Shown here: piece after piece, positions 40,331 to 59,900 of the stretch
Layout: every line of letters begins with the position of its first letter
How positions within the stretch are numbered: the stretch's first letter is position 1
From: Microbotryum silenes-acaulis
Taxonomy: Eukaryota > Basidiomycota > Microbotryomycetes > Microbotryales > Microbotryaceae
Direction of reading: 5' to 3'
NCBI GenBank assembly: GCA_003665825.1
Contig: QPFY01000027.1
Span: forward strand, 1 to 64,000
Length of the DNA stretch: 64,000 bases
The notes under the pieces: model-generated
Seen by the model: the letters and a program-made list of their open reading frames with translations, nothing else
Databases searched by the model: none
Told to the model about the DNA's origin: nothing
Made by a program: the position numbers and the translations under genes

Positions 40331-41262
40331 TTAAAGTTTAAAATCATAAATTCCAGCTAGTCTTATTCAAAGACAGAATCTAACAAACGCTAGATCCGCT
40401 GGACCACCATAACATATCATATCATACACCCATATTGTATACGGGCCATTGCCTCACTGGGAGTAGGACTGATGCCCCCATTTCTCAGGGTTTACACCAG
40501 TTTTCCCTCCTCCCCCTCGGCTCCCGGCTCCTGAGGGTAGATGGGGCAAGCTTGCCACCATCGCCTCCACCAGTGAGGTATACTACTCCACATTCTGTTG
40601 GAATGTCCACCACTTTCGCATGCGGCCGCCCCAAATTCTCCCAGCCCCTTTGATCAGCTCGTGATGCCATACCCGGTCCAGCCGCGTCCGCGATCGCTCG
40701 TCTAGAGTCCAGTAGATATCCGGTTTGGGTATCATTGGCATCGCAAACCACCACAAATGTGCCCTCACCAGTTTGGCAGCAAAGGTACATAACTCCTGTA
40801 TCTGCAGGCCAGTCCATCCTTGTTGCCGCGCCTCGAGTTCGCTTCGCGTAGCCCGATACAGTTCCTGACCAATTTTGTCTCGAAGTTCTTGTCCCGATGG
40901 GCACTCTCCAAACGCATGTTTCTCTGTTTCCTCCTCTGCTCCACATATCACACACTCCGGGGAGGTCCCCAGTCTCTCTGAGCATCGCGAAGCAGTAGGC
41001 AGAACATGTGCCCGCATTTGGAGCTGTGTCTGTGCGGCATACGTTGACACTGCGCAAAGATATGGGTACTGCCCCGCTGAATGTCCGACATTCAATAGGA
41101 GTCAAACACTGTCGCCTGTCTTCTTCGGCAACGACTTCAGCTGCCAGTCTTCTTGAAGGAAATCTTCTTGCTGATATTGCCTTCCAGCCATTCGATGTTG
41201 TTGGCGGTCATTTTAGCGATCGTCCACTGCGGGAGAGCGAAGTCGGGGAAAGGCACAATGAG
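40331..41262 (-). pseudogene. LINE-B 3' part: end of RNase H and C-terminal zinc region
   Basis: This is the downstream part of the LINE interrupted by copia element D. It resumes in frame right after the D insertion with DLIVPFPDFALPQWT, completing the RNase H region begun at 51163. The frame stops after about 35 codons (KTGS stop). A second frame then carries the C-terminal zinc motif CVICGAEEETEKHAFGEC (CX2CX8HX4C, as in LINE-A) in 41095-40583. At least one further in-frame TGA and a frame change show decay. The 3' tail is AT-rich with TATCATATCAT repeats; no clear poly-A or target duplication was found. Confidence 0.85.
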
Positions 41263-41267
41263 GTCAG

Positions 41268-50755
<9,488 letters not shown>

Positions 50756-50946
50756 GGAGCCACCCAGCGTACGGGTGAACTCGGACTGTTCGGGCTCGGG
50801 GCCAACGCTGAGTTCCCATCGCCCTCCAACACCCGTTGGAGTCGATCCTTGGCCGTTCCCCAATTTGTGGCGTCGACATTGCCATACAGGTCGCCCATAA
50901 GGCCGCGATGAGTGGCGGACCCGGAATCCACCGAGGTCGTAGCCAT
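50756..50946 (-). pseudogene. Detached gag head of element D
   Basis: The ATG at 50946 ([10 protein letters not shown]) begins gag of D. The same 22-nt deletion as in copy A breaks the frame, and the coding piece ends at the X target site (GGTGGCTCC). Together with copy C, which starts GCTCC, it reconstitutes one gag with a 5-bp overlap. Confidence 0.92.
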
Positions 50947-51011
50947 CTTGGATACGCGCTGCGTCTTTTCTGCGTGCGGATCTGTGCCTTGCGGCAATAC
51001 AGACGCTACCA

Positions 51012-51158
51012 AATAAGAGACTGACGAGCGTGTAATCCAACCGTGGAGAGAAGACAACGGTTGGTGCGCATCGCCAGGCTTCACTAAACAGACGAGCGCT
51101 TCTAAACAGATTACCAATGAACGCGCCATTCCTAACCCTCATTCCCAACACACCAACT
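51012..51158 (-). repeat. Element D 5' LTR (short form, 147 bp)
   Basis: The primer-binding complement GCTACCA is at 51005-51011. GTCAG follows at 51159-51163 as the outer target duplication. Confidence 0.95.
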
Positions 51159-51163
51159 GTCAG

Positions 51164-52640
51164 GCTGTGAATGTCCCTTCTTAGCCGCTTCATCCGCCCT
51201 TTCATTTGCACGCGATGCATCGTCCGTCCGTCCCGTATGAGCTTTCACATGTTGTATTTCGATCGTGTGGTTCGCTGCGAGTAAATGTTCGAGCCATATG
51301 TAGTGTGCGAGCGCAGCCCTCGGTTTCTTCGGTGCAACATCGCCCTGTCTGATCTTCTCGGCAAATCTGACCGATGTCAGATGATCTGCGAGAACCGGAA
51401 TTGGTGTAGTAGCCCCGAAATTTTAAGATTGTAGAGTCAGTGCTGCCATAATCAGGGCTGTCACTTCCGCTTGCATAATTGACGCGCCCGCGAACAAAGC
51501 TGCCCGGGCTTCCCAATTCGGTCCCACAGCTGCTGCGGCCGCGGAGGCGAATCCCGTGGGCAGGACAATAAGTGAGCCATCTGTCGCCCAAATGTCTTGG
51601 GCCTGCGCTTGTCTCATTTTAAGTATGGGAAGAACTACACCCCGAAGCTGATCTTCGACTTCAGTTTGCCGCTCGGCTCTGCTTCGCAGGAGTTGGACTG
51701 GTCCCTCGGCCAAAGTCAGTTCGTCAAAGCGATCCGACCACTGCCGCACCAATCTGGTATTGGGATCTAGCCAATCGGAGAAAAGGTCCGGTAGATCTCT
51801 CCGCGGTCCTTTCTTGAGCTCCCGTATATCCGTGAGCCGAGCTGGAAGCGCCGCCACTGCCCGCCGTAACTGTGGTTCGTTCCGCCGAGCCCCTCCTGTC
51901 TGAAGGTATGCATGCTCCGCACTGACCATCGAGGTAAGACGGCTTGATTGGTCGGTCTCCAGCACTTGCAGCTTCCCGCATTGTTGTAAAGCACTAAGAG
52001 CCGTGTTCCACGTCTGGGGGACCTTCCGTTGCGAGTGCGGAAAAGACAGGGGCTTGGGTTCAATGAAAGGAGAAATGCAGCCATGGTGTCGGCATTGGAG
52101 ATCGGCCAGCGTGATCTTGGCCATCATTGCAAACGCCGGGATGTGATGATTGAGGTCCCGTAATAATCCGACAACCGCCAGTGCCCCGTTTAGTCGCCAT
52201 AGGCTGGTAAGCTCGAATCCAAACTTGGCGACCGGCAAGGTAACCAACTTTGCCGTTGGTGTGAAGACCCATCCATAATACTCCTTTATTTGCTGCGCGA
52301 CTATTTGATCAAGTCTGAGCGCATCCTCCGGTCGAATTGGGCACAATGCTAGCCTTGGCCTCAACCTGCTAATTACCTGTTGCTCTATAAACCGTCGCAG
52401 TGCTGAGAGCGGAAGCCTCCTAGTCGATGTGCTAGGAAACCCAACCGATCGCACAATACTCTCCAGCTGGGTATATTGTCGATCTGGTGCTGCAAACGGC
52501 GTTTTGAGGAAGACATGTGCCAGGTCGACAGCAACCTGTCGGTCTCCGTGAGGGGTGTTGACCGTCACCCTTCTGGTGGCGCAACCAGTGAGTCTGTTTC
52601 TCCCAAAATAATAGCTTATCGGTAACGGCGAGCAAGCACC
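51164..52640 (-). pseudogene. LINE-B 5' part: RT thumb and RNase H, 5'-truncated
   Basis: The sequence enters within the reverse transcriptase; the palm and endonuclease are absent, as in typical 5'-truncated LINE copies. The frame from about 52620 includes VAVDLAHVFLKTPFAAPD and AKLVTLPVAKFGFELTSL (RT thumb). RNase H follows, with IWATDGS, then, after a single in-frame TAA at 51423-51425, IQHVKAHTGRTDDASRANER and ADEAAKKGH. The domain is cut by element D and resumes at 41262. The only clear defects in this part are the TAA and the truncation. The right border with unique DNA lies near 52630-52670. Confidence 0.85.
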
Positions 52641-52651
52641 ACCGAATCGAG

Positions 52652-53179
52652 GTGCGGTTCAGCATCATCTGCGGTGCTTATCTCGGATTAGTCGCCGAAA
52701 GGGGTGAGTACAAACTTTCGGTAGCGGAATCACTTGCGCATTCTTCTAATATCCGGACCGGTACCTGTGCGAGCCCAGTCAACCATCCCGCCGAGAGCGA
52801 TGGCGATTTCGGAGTGCTGTTTAGCGATGTCTTCCAAAGCATCCGCGACACCAAGTTCGATCATGGGTACACGCGAACCTCGCTTCCGATGATACTCCTC
52901 GCTCTGTGTTTGAGTGGGCTGTACGGAATAGACGACCCCGGTGTCGACACGGTCAACAAGCTGTTCGAGGAGGCTCGTTTCGCCGAAGAGGTCGTCCCGC
53001 CGGAAACGACTGCTGAAAGCAGCTCCGACTCGTCAGCCTCATACTATCCGTCTTCGACCAACACCAACTCTTCCTTCAAGACCGGGTCCTCTCAAGGAGA
53101 CACGGATCATATGGATCTGGTGGTGAGTCTCTGGCTTGACGCCCATCCTCAAGTGTCCTCGTGCCCCGCAGCGACTTGA
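52652..53179 (+). CDS. Unrecognised ORF abutting the LINE-B border (possible gene remnant)
   Basis: A 175-codon open frame starts almost exactly where LINE-B ends. Part is hydrophobic (SLPMILLALCLSGLYGIDD) and part is Ser/Thr-rich. A GTGAGT donor at about 53122 could end an exon, but no acceptor gives a convincing continuation. I do not recognise it. The insertion may have removed its true start. Confidence 0.35.
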   Translation: MRFSIICGAYLGLVAERGEYKLSVAESLAHSSNIRTGTCASPVNHPAESDGDFGVLFSDVFQSIRDTKFDHGYTRTSLPMILLALCLSGLYGIDDPGVDTVNKLFEEARFAEEVVPPETTAESSSDSSASYYPSSTNTNSSFKTGSSQGDTDHMDLVVSLWLDAHPQVSSCPAAT

Positions 53180-53719
53180 AAATGACTGAAACCGTCGGGT
53201 CCTTGTCGCATGCGCAGTGATTGTGGCAGAGGGTACTTTGTTGGGTTTTCGTTCGGGGGGTATTTACAAGGGTTCCAAGCCTGCGTTGCATTGTTAAAAA
53301 ATCGTTCAGTCGTGACCGTTCAGTTCTCCCCCGAACTGATTGCGCCGTGAGAACTTGCTGCCTTGCACAAAGTGAGCGCAGAAGATGGGGATTTTTTTTC
53401 CTATTTGCGACGTCGACATGTTGCTGGGTACAAAACAAATGAGAAAGATGGATGATGCTACAGCAAATTCATCACGCCTCCAGCCATTCATTGACCCCTC
53501 GCCTCCCAACCCGATGCGAACGCGTCCTCTTTAGCGTAGGCTTCCCCTTCGTATACTTCCCTCATCCTTCACCTTGGCCGCCCCCAATAACCTCTACCAC
53601 TCGCGCAGGAGATGTAAGTGACGGACCCTTCCCGCCCTTTCTCCATTTCTTCAACATCCTCGACTCGTCGTACAGCTCCTTCGCTCGATCCAAGAAGTTC
53701 TGACGACCGACATCTTGTG
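53180..53719. other. No gene recognised
   Basis: Several short open frames overlap here without codon bias or family resemblance. Nothing can be supported. Confidence 0.4.
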
Positions 53720-55370
53720 ATCACGAGGTCGAGGCGGAGGTTAAGGTCGACGCAAGATGAGCGTCAATGCCTTCCCGTAGGGATTGTTCCCAATCTTTCG
53801 TTGAGGTGATCAACGTCGCAGAAGGGGCTGAGGAAGGTTTCGAAGAGTGAAAGTGAAGGTCCTCGTAGCACTGATGAGATTTGGCTTGATAACAATGACC
53901 GAATCCGACCCCGACAGCCCTGCAGCGGATTTCGCTCCTCCCGTCGACTTGGAAGGGGAAGCATTCGACGTCGTCGTCGTCTGAGCAACTGCTTCCGAAG
54001 GGGGTCTTCGAACCGGTCCCAAAACCACCGATCCTTGAGGCAGGGTGGGATGGGCGACCGAATTCGTAGAGCGGCTGCCAGGACAGGGAGCAGCGTCGGG
54101 GCGGCAGTAGGGCGGATGATGTAGGTGAGGTGGTTGTTCGTTTCGCAGCGAGCTTATTGACGAGCAAGGACCTTGGTCGTCGGGATGTATTGAAGCGCTT
54201 TGTAGTCCGTGAGGGTCATGAACGGAACTCCTTCGCATGAGTGTCGCCAGAGTTTGATGCATGCGACGAGGCGAATAGCTCCCTGTCGTGGATCTCGTAG
54301 TTCTGGGCAGGGATCATCTTGCTAGGAAACAGCGCATCAGGGCGAAGCTGAGAATTGACCGACTGGGAGAGGATCGCCCTCACGGCGTAAATAGACACAC
54401 TGGCCTCAATGACGCAAGGGATCGAAGCTTCGTGGTGAAGATGGATGAGATCGGATGCGAAGGACGACTTGGGACGACCGAAGGCGGCGAGGGCCGAGGA
54501 GTCGAAGTTGATGGCGGCACCCTTCTGGAGAAGCGAGTGAGAGGCGATATACTGCGAGAAGCGCCGGTAAAAATTGGCGAAGCCGAGAGACTGTTGCAAC
54601 TCCTTGAAAGTGGTCAGTCGGAGCTGGCTGCTGCTGGCCAGGAAGTGATGGGATCCACCTTCGAAGGAGCCATCGAGAGGGGAGGCTTGCTCTGAGGTCG
54701 AGAACAAGTACGAGTGCGCTGGATCGCGATTGCTCAGCCCAAGGTAGGGCTCATCGACCAACCTTTGATCGAAGGCGGAGGAGACGAGGGCGACGCCAGA
54801 CCGAAATCGGGCGCCGAGTGAATCGAGTGTACGAGTGGGAGGCCCTGAAGACTGACGTCTAATGCGGTTGAATGTCCAAGAGTGCATTGCGGGCACGAAA
54901 ACGTAAGCGTAATGTCTGTCCAGGTGATGGAAGGAGGGCAGAGACGTATGTCACGTGACCATGTGGTGCCGAGCACCAGCGTGCAGGCCTCCAGCCCTGA
55001 ATAATTTGAGTGTCCTTCGAGCGAGATCGTGAGGCGAGCGAAAGTGGGTGTCGTGGCCGGACACGATGAGGGAGCCATCGATGGCGAAGGGTAGGATTGG
55101 GGTCGAGTAGGGACTCAGGACAGACGAGGCCACGACGAGACATGAAGGAGTCATCGGGGAACAGTGAGCAGCGAGGTCGCACCCCACCCGAGTCGACGAG
55201 AGTCGAGCCTGAGACCGAAGTCTCCAGGCAGAAGTCGAGGGGTGGTTGGAATGATCGAAAGGCTGTGTGTCGAGTGTGGATGCCCAAAGTGTAAGAAAGT
55301 GGACCGGTGAAAGGGATGCAGATGGGTGTCTGCGAGGTTCCGCGAGAATCCGCGAGTGTCGAACTCACGA
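53720..55370 (-). pseudogene. Decayed Ty3/gypsy pol relic
   Basis: Pieces of a gypsy polyprotein appear in shifting frames on the minus strand. A segment like the protease-RT linker ([10 protein letters not shown]) lies near 54900-54950. The RT connection is next ([20 protein letters not shown]), then RNase H ([30 protein letters not shown]) in 54600-54240. The RNase H end is in another frame ([18 protein letters not shown]) at about 54220-54170. The RT palm with its YxDD motif is missing, so an internal deletion is likely. No LTRs were found. It is unrelated at the detailed level to the gypsy element at 1-7 kb. Confidence 0.75.
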
Positions 55371-55631
55371 ACTAGCACAGCTATAGCTAGCTATGACGTC
55401 CACGGGGGAGAAAGGATCCGTGCGCGCGAGTTGCGCGCGAGTTGCGCGCGAGCCCTCGCGAGCCTGAATCGGCGCGTCAAATGTGCCGAGCCTGCATGAC
55501 TAACCCTGCTTTACCAGTGCGTCACGACTTCTTTGCCCGCCCTCGACGCGCTAGACGTCAGAACAACGTGCGCACTTGGAGAGTACTTCGATCGTCATAG
55601 GCGCCGCCGGCCCCCAGCTCCTCGGATCACG
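55371..55631. other. Upstream region of kinase-like copy 1
   Basis: It contains GTTGCGCGCGA repeated at 55427-55450 (two to three GCGCGAGTT units). No gene was found. Confidence 0.4.
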
Positions 55632-58033
55632 ATGCAAGAACAGTTCTTCCAGTCTCGGTACACGATGCTACCCGTTGGTGAACGCTCGGTGCACGATCCT
55701 TGCGGTGGGCCAGATGACTTGAGCTATCGTGCGATCGGCGTTCCTTTCGAGGGAGCACCCCTTCCGCCCTCATCTCAGGTGCCAGTCTCAGCAATGTTGG
55801 ACAAGTCGCTCTGGGATCGACTACAAAGCTCGGCTGTCGAATTTTTTGCTCAGCTCGACTTGGTGGACCCCGTGCTGAGAGAGGCGACCGCACTCCTGAC
55901 GAGCATGTGAGAGGAACGACTCTTCTGTACGAACGCACCCGAGTGCACCGTCAGTGTCCACGATCTGCGTATACGCGTATTCGAACCCCTCGTGAAATTT
56001 GTGCTGAAGCAGTATGATGACAAGACTGGCGAGGCTGGCACGACCGCGAAGGAGGACGGTTGGTATCTTCTCCAACACCGTCCTGAAGACCCCACGCAGA
56101 CCCTACTCCCTCGCGGTATCACGTTCGCTCTGAGGCACACCCATACGAGGGTGGCGTCCAACATGGTCATCTCGTTCGAGGAGGACACCAGCCTCTTGAC
56201 TTTCGGACCTCAGCCGGACCTGTTTGCGCGCGAGGACGAGTGCAAGTTCTTCCTCCACCAGCGTGGGCCGATCCCGCTCGATCTAAGCGGCAGGAGCCAC
56301 GGCGCGCAGGCGATGCTGAACAAGGTGAGCATGTGGCATTCCGTTCTAAATTCGTACAATGGGCACATTCATGCTGACCACCGAAGATCCTGTCTCTGTA
56401 GCTTGCCTGGAGGATGCACTCCGCGGTTCAGCGTAATGCGGCGACCGGACAAGTCGAGGTTCCCGTGCGCTTTGGCTTGATCATGAGCACTCGCCTCGCG
56501 ATCCTGGCCGAGTCCGGTAGGTCGTCACCCGCCTGTCGAACTGCACCGGACTGGAGCTGAAAACTGTCTGCGTTTTTCGGGCAGTTGAGAACCCGAATAA
56601 TCCGCAAGAATGTGGACTGCTCTACACCCCCATCTTCCGAACGGTCTACCCGAGCTACTTGTACCAGGGCGAAATCCCATTTTCGTTTCAGCAACGATCA
56701 GTTAGTCTCATATTTTTGGCATCCATCCTGGACTACCTCATGCACACACCCGGTCCTTCTTCCGGCACCCTCGACTCGCTTTTTGGTGCCCGGCAAGAGC
56801 CGTCAGATCCGCATCGCGATGGTCAATCTCTCACAGACGCGCAGCCTGCGGGCGGGGCTGTCTCCAAGTCGCCGTGCGCAATTCCCTCCGATGTGTCCAA
56901 AGATATCAGTCGAAGTTCCTATCGAGTGAGAAACCAGCCCACACCATATCCGAATCTCGTCGACGCGTGGAGGTCTAGCAACTTCATTGTTAAGACGAGG
57001 CTGAACACCACATCATGGCCGGTAAGCCTCGACCTTGATACAGAACCAACGCCAGCACCATAACTGCTGCTTCATTTGTTTTACGGTAGGCGGATGGGTG
57101 GGGTTTCTCTCGTGTATGCTGGCTAACCCACATGCTCTGCGTCCAACAGCCGCGTTTCGGCTTCGTCAAACTCGAGTGGCGGCACGAGTATACCCCCATG
57201 GAAGCCGTAGTTTTCGAAGTCGGTTGGAAAACGAAGGGACGCTCTAAACCTTTACGATACAAGCCGAGTCGCCGGCTCAGCCAATTGTCATCTGCACTGC
57301 TGTCTTATCTATCCGAACCGCTAGTCGAAGAGGATGGACGCCCTGCGAGAGGGATCGCCAAGTTGTCGGATCTGAACAAGGTCAAATTCGATTCCCTGCC
57401 CAGGTTGGAAGCGGTCCAACTTCTGGGCAAAGGTGGATTCGCTTCTGTCACCGCTGGCCAACTCAAAGTCGGGGCGCCCGCCGACAACGACAAGACCTTG
57501 GACGGGGACTCGGAGACGCGACGGACCTCGATCACGACCGACCAGCCAGTGGTGATCAAGCTGTTCGATGACGACGTCCACACGGAAGCGGGGATACGAG
57601 AATCGATTTTTTATGAAACGGTGTTCCCTGTACTCCCGAAGGAAACTCGCGCATTTCTCCCGCACTATTATGGAACCTATCAATCAAGCGGCGGTCGAAC
57701 GCTCGTTTTGATCATGGGTTACGCCGGCAATCCAATCCCCTTCGCTGAGAGGTCGGACGACAAACTTCAGCAACAGATATGGTGAGCTCTCACGGGAAGG
57801 TGGGCCATACTGTCCTACTTCTACAGGTCACTGATGCGTGCGATATGGTTCTCCATAGCGACGCCTACAAACTGTTCGAGAAGTATGGGATCGATCATTC
57901 GGACCGGAAGCTTCGCAACGTCATGCGACGCCGCGACGGCTCGTTGTGCTTGATCGACTGGAATCTTGCGACCCTCAACTTTAGTCCCCACTTTCGGGGA
58001 CTGAAGAAGGCCAAGCCGGATCCCGAGGGTTAG
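55632..58033 (+). pseudogene. Kinase-like protein gene, copy 1 (probably damaged)
   Basis: Exons that fit are 55632-56324, 56402-56516, 56585-57021, 57150-57781 and about 57830-58033. The first part has an unknown N-terminal domain (VISFEEDTSLLTFG, SHGAQAMLNK). Then follow a kinase-like fold: Gly-loop LLGKGGFASVTAG, PVVIKLF (Lys), GIRESIFYE (Glu), LVLIMGYAG (hinge), GIDHSDRKLRNV (an HRD-like catalytic loop with His, Asp and Asn) and LIDWNLA (DFG-like Asp). The family resembles fungal kinase-like proteins; a phosphotransfer role is inference. Problems: an in-frame TGA at 55908-55910 inside sequence conserved in copy 2, and a frame mismatch at the last intron. If the TGA is instead a splice donor, the gene could be alive. 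Confidence 0.65.
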
Positions 58034-59900
58034 AGTCGATGTCACCAGCGGCAAAGCCTTAGCCAGGCGCCAGCTTACACCGACCTCGGCTCACCTTCCG
58101 TCTGCGAGGAGCTCACCATCTATCTACTCGATAAGTCAGGCGTCAGACGTCAGACTCGGCAGAGAGAGGGAGCAAAACTCGGCAGGCCCAACAGAATGCA
58201 GGTTACTTTGGCAAAGCTGCCTCCCTCATTTTCAGCACCAACGTGGTGACAACCAAATTCAAGGAAATCTGTTGCAATCTTACAATCAAGTCTCAATATC
58301 TCAGGATTTTAGATGTGCATGCCGCACGGCCCGTTCGACGCACGAATTGCATGTGAAATTGTCGACGACAGTAGAGTTGCCGAGAAGAATTTTCGGGTTG
58401 AGGCGGAAAGCTGGGCCAGTGTTCTGTTGAGACTGACGATCCAGATGTTCCTATTAGCAACTCAGGTAAATATGCTTAGACGATTGGACTCACCGCCTTC
58501 ACCGACTGCCTCACATGTGCCTGAACCTCGGCTGCGAACTCGTGCCCAGGAAGAGAGGACAGTCAGCGACGCCCTACCGCCGGCCGGATCGGAGAAAGGC
58601 TGCTCATCTCGACTGTCTTGAACCGCTATTCTGTGACCGTTCAACACTTGACGCCGAAATCTTGAACCGCTCTCTCAGACCCTCGATGTGACCGCTGTGC
58701 ATCGTCTGTGACCCAGTCGAAATGGATGCTTACCTACTCAATGACAACTGGCTCGGCAGGCTTCAACTCGAAGAGAAGTGTCTTGTTGTCCACCTGATAT
58801 GGAATCTGGCAGACCGAGAAATGCAGCACTTCCGATTCGAGTTTTGGACGTCGCAATGAGAGTTAAAAGCGAGAAGCGGACCGGGTGGCGCTTGAGGTAG
58901 CCAACATGACCTCGACGAAAATCCGGAAGGCCGGTGGCAAAAGCCGTCGCATGCACCGGTGACGGCTCCTCTAATCATTTGAACGTCAGCGCAGAGCAAA
59001 GTATGAATGAAACTCACGTGCTGAGCAGCAATCGGACATTGCCCTCCTCACTCATGCCAAGTGTCGGACTGCATCTGATTCAAAAAGAATCAGATCAGCA
59101 TCATTGAGACCGTCACCCCAATCCGAAATCAGTCATAGGCATGTATCATGAATCATTTGGAGGCGAAAAAGGCCCAAACACCACAATGTCCAGGACCGCG
59201 GTCTAATGCCAGCTGAGAACACGATGTCGTTCCTCACTTTGACACCCCGACACAGAGTCGGCAATTGGCGACCCATGAGGAACTCGCAGAGCAACTCAAG
59301 ATCGTTCAATCGAACCTGACGCTCGCCGAGGTCGGTCTCTGACAACTCCTCGGATCGTGAGCGGAGTCGAAGCAGCCCAAGCAGACGTGCCTGCGTGGCC
59401 GCATCGTGATCGCGTAACCTGCTGGGACCGTCTCCGGACTCCCCGGGTCGTCGATTGAACGCCGTCGAACGTCGGCGCGATTTTGGGCTCCTAGCCGCCG
59501 ACGAATGCGCTGAGGAAGTGGGCGACACCCGCTACTAAAGTTGGCTCGCTGACTAATTCTGAAACGTCTCCTTCCGAGTTTTTGAGCCGTCTCTCCACGA
59601 GCAGTGACGTCAAGCCACCTGATTCGTCCCTTTGTTTTGTTTGGTGATAGTGTAGATTAGATACTATTAGTGAAAGTTAGTAAATTACCATGTGGGTGCA
59701 GAAACTAAGCAAGCCACTTCCGTCAAGGCAACCAGACATGACAGGCAATCTGTAATCCCTGCCGAGCTTTGCTTGCACGCTGTCGAGTCCGTTTTTCGAG
59801 CGGATAGTGTTGAAAGTCTCTTGCGGAGGACAAGTAGTAGTAAGGTATGGTCGATGTGAGCTAGCTCCTGGATGAGAGGATGCCGGTGATGACATCATAT
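58034..59900. other. Spacer between the two kinase-like copies
   Basis: No gene was recognised. A minus-strand open frame of 131 codons (59133-59528, with LRLRSRSEELSETDLGER) and short frames at 58313-58621 (plus) and 58763-59017 (minus) could be exons of unknown genes, but no family, start or splice pattern supports them. Confidence 0.35.

Noticed and set aside
58313..59528. Short open frames between the kinase-like copies as genes
   Set aside because: No motifs, no splice continuity and no codon pattern beyond chance for this base composition.
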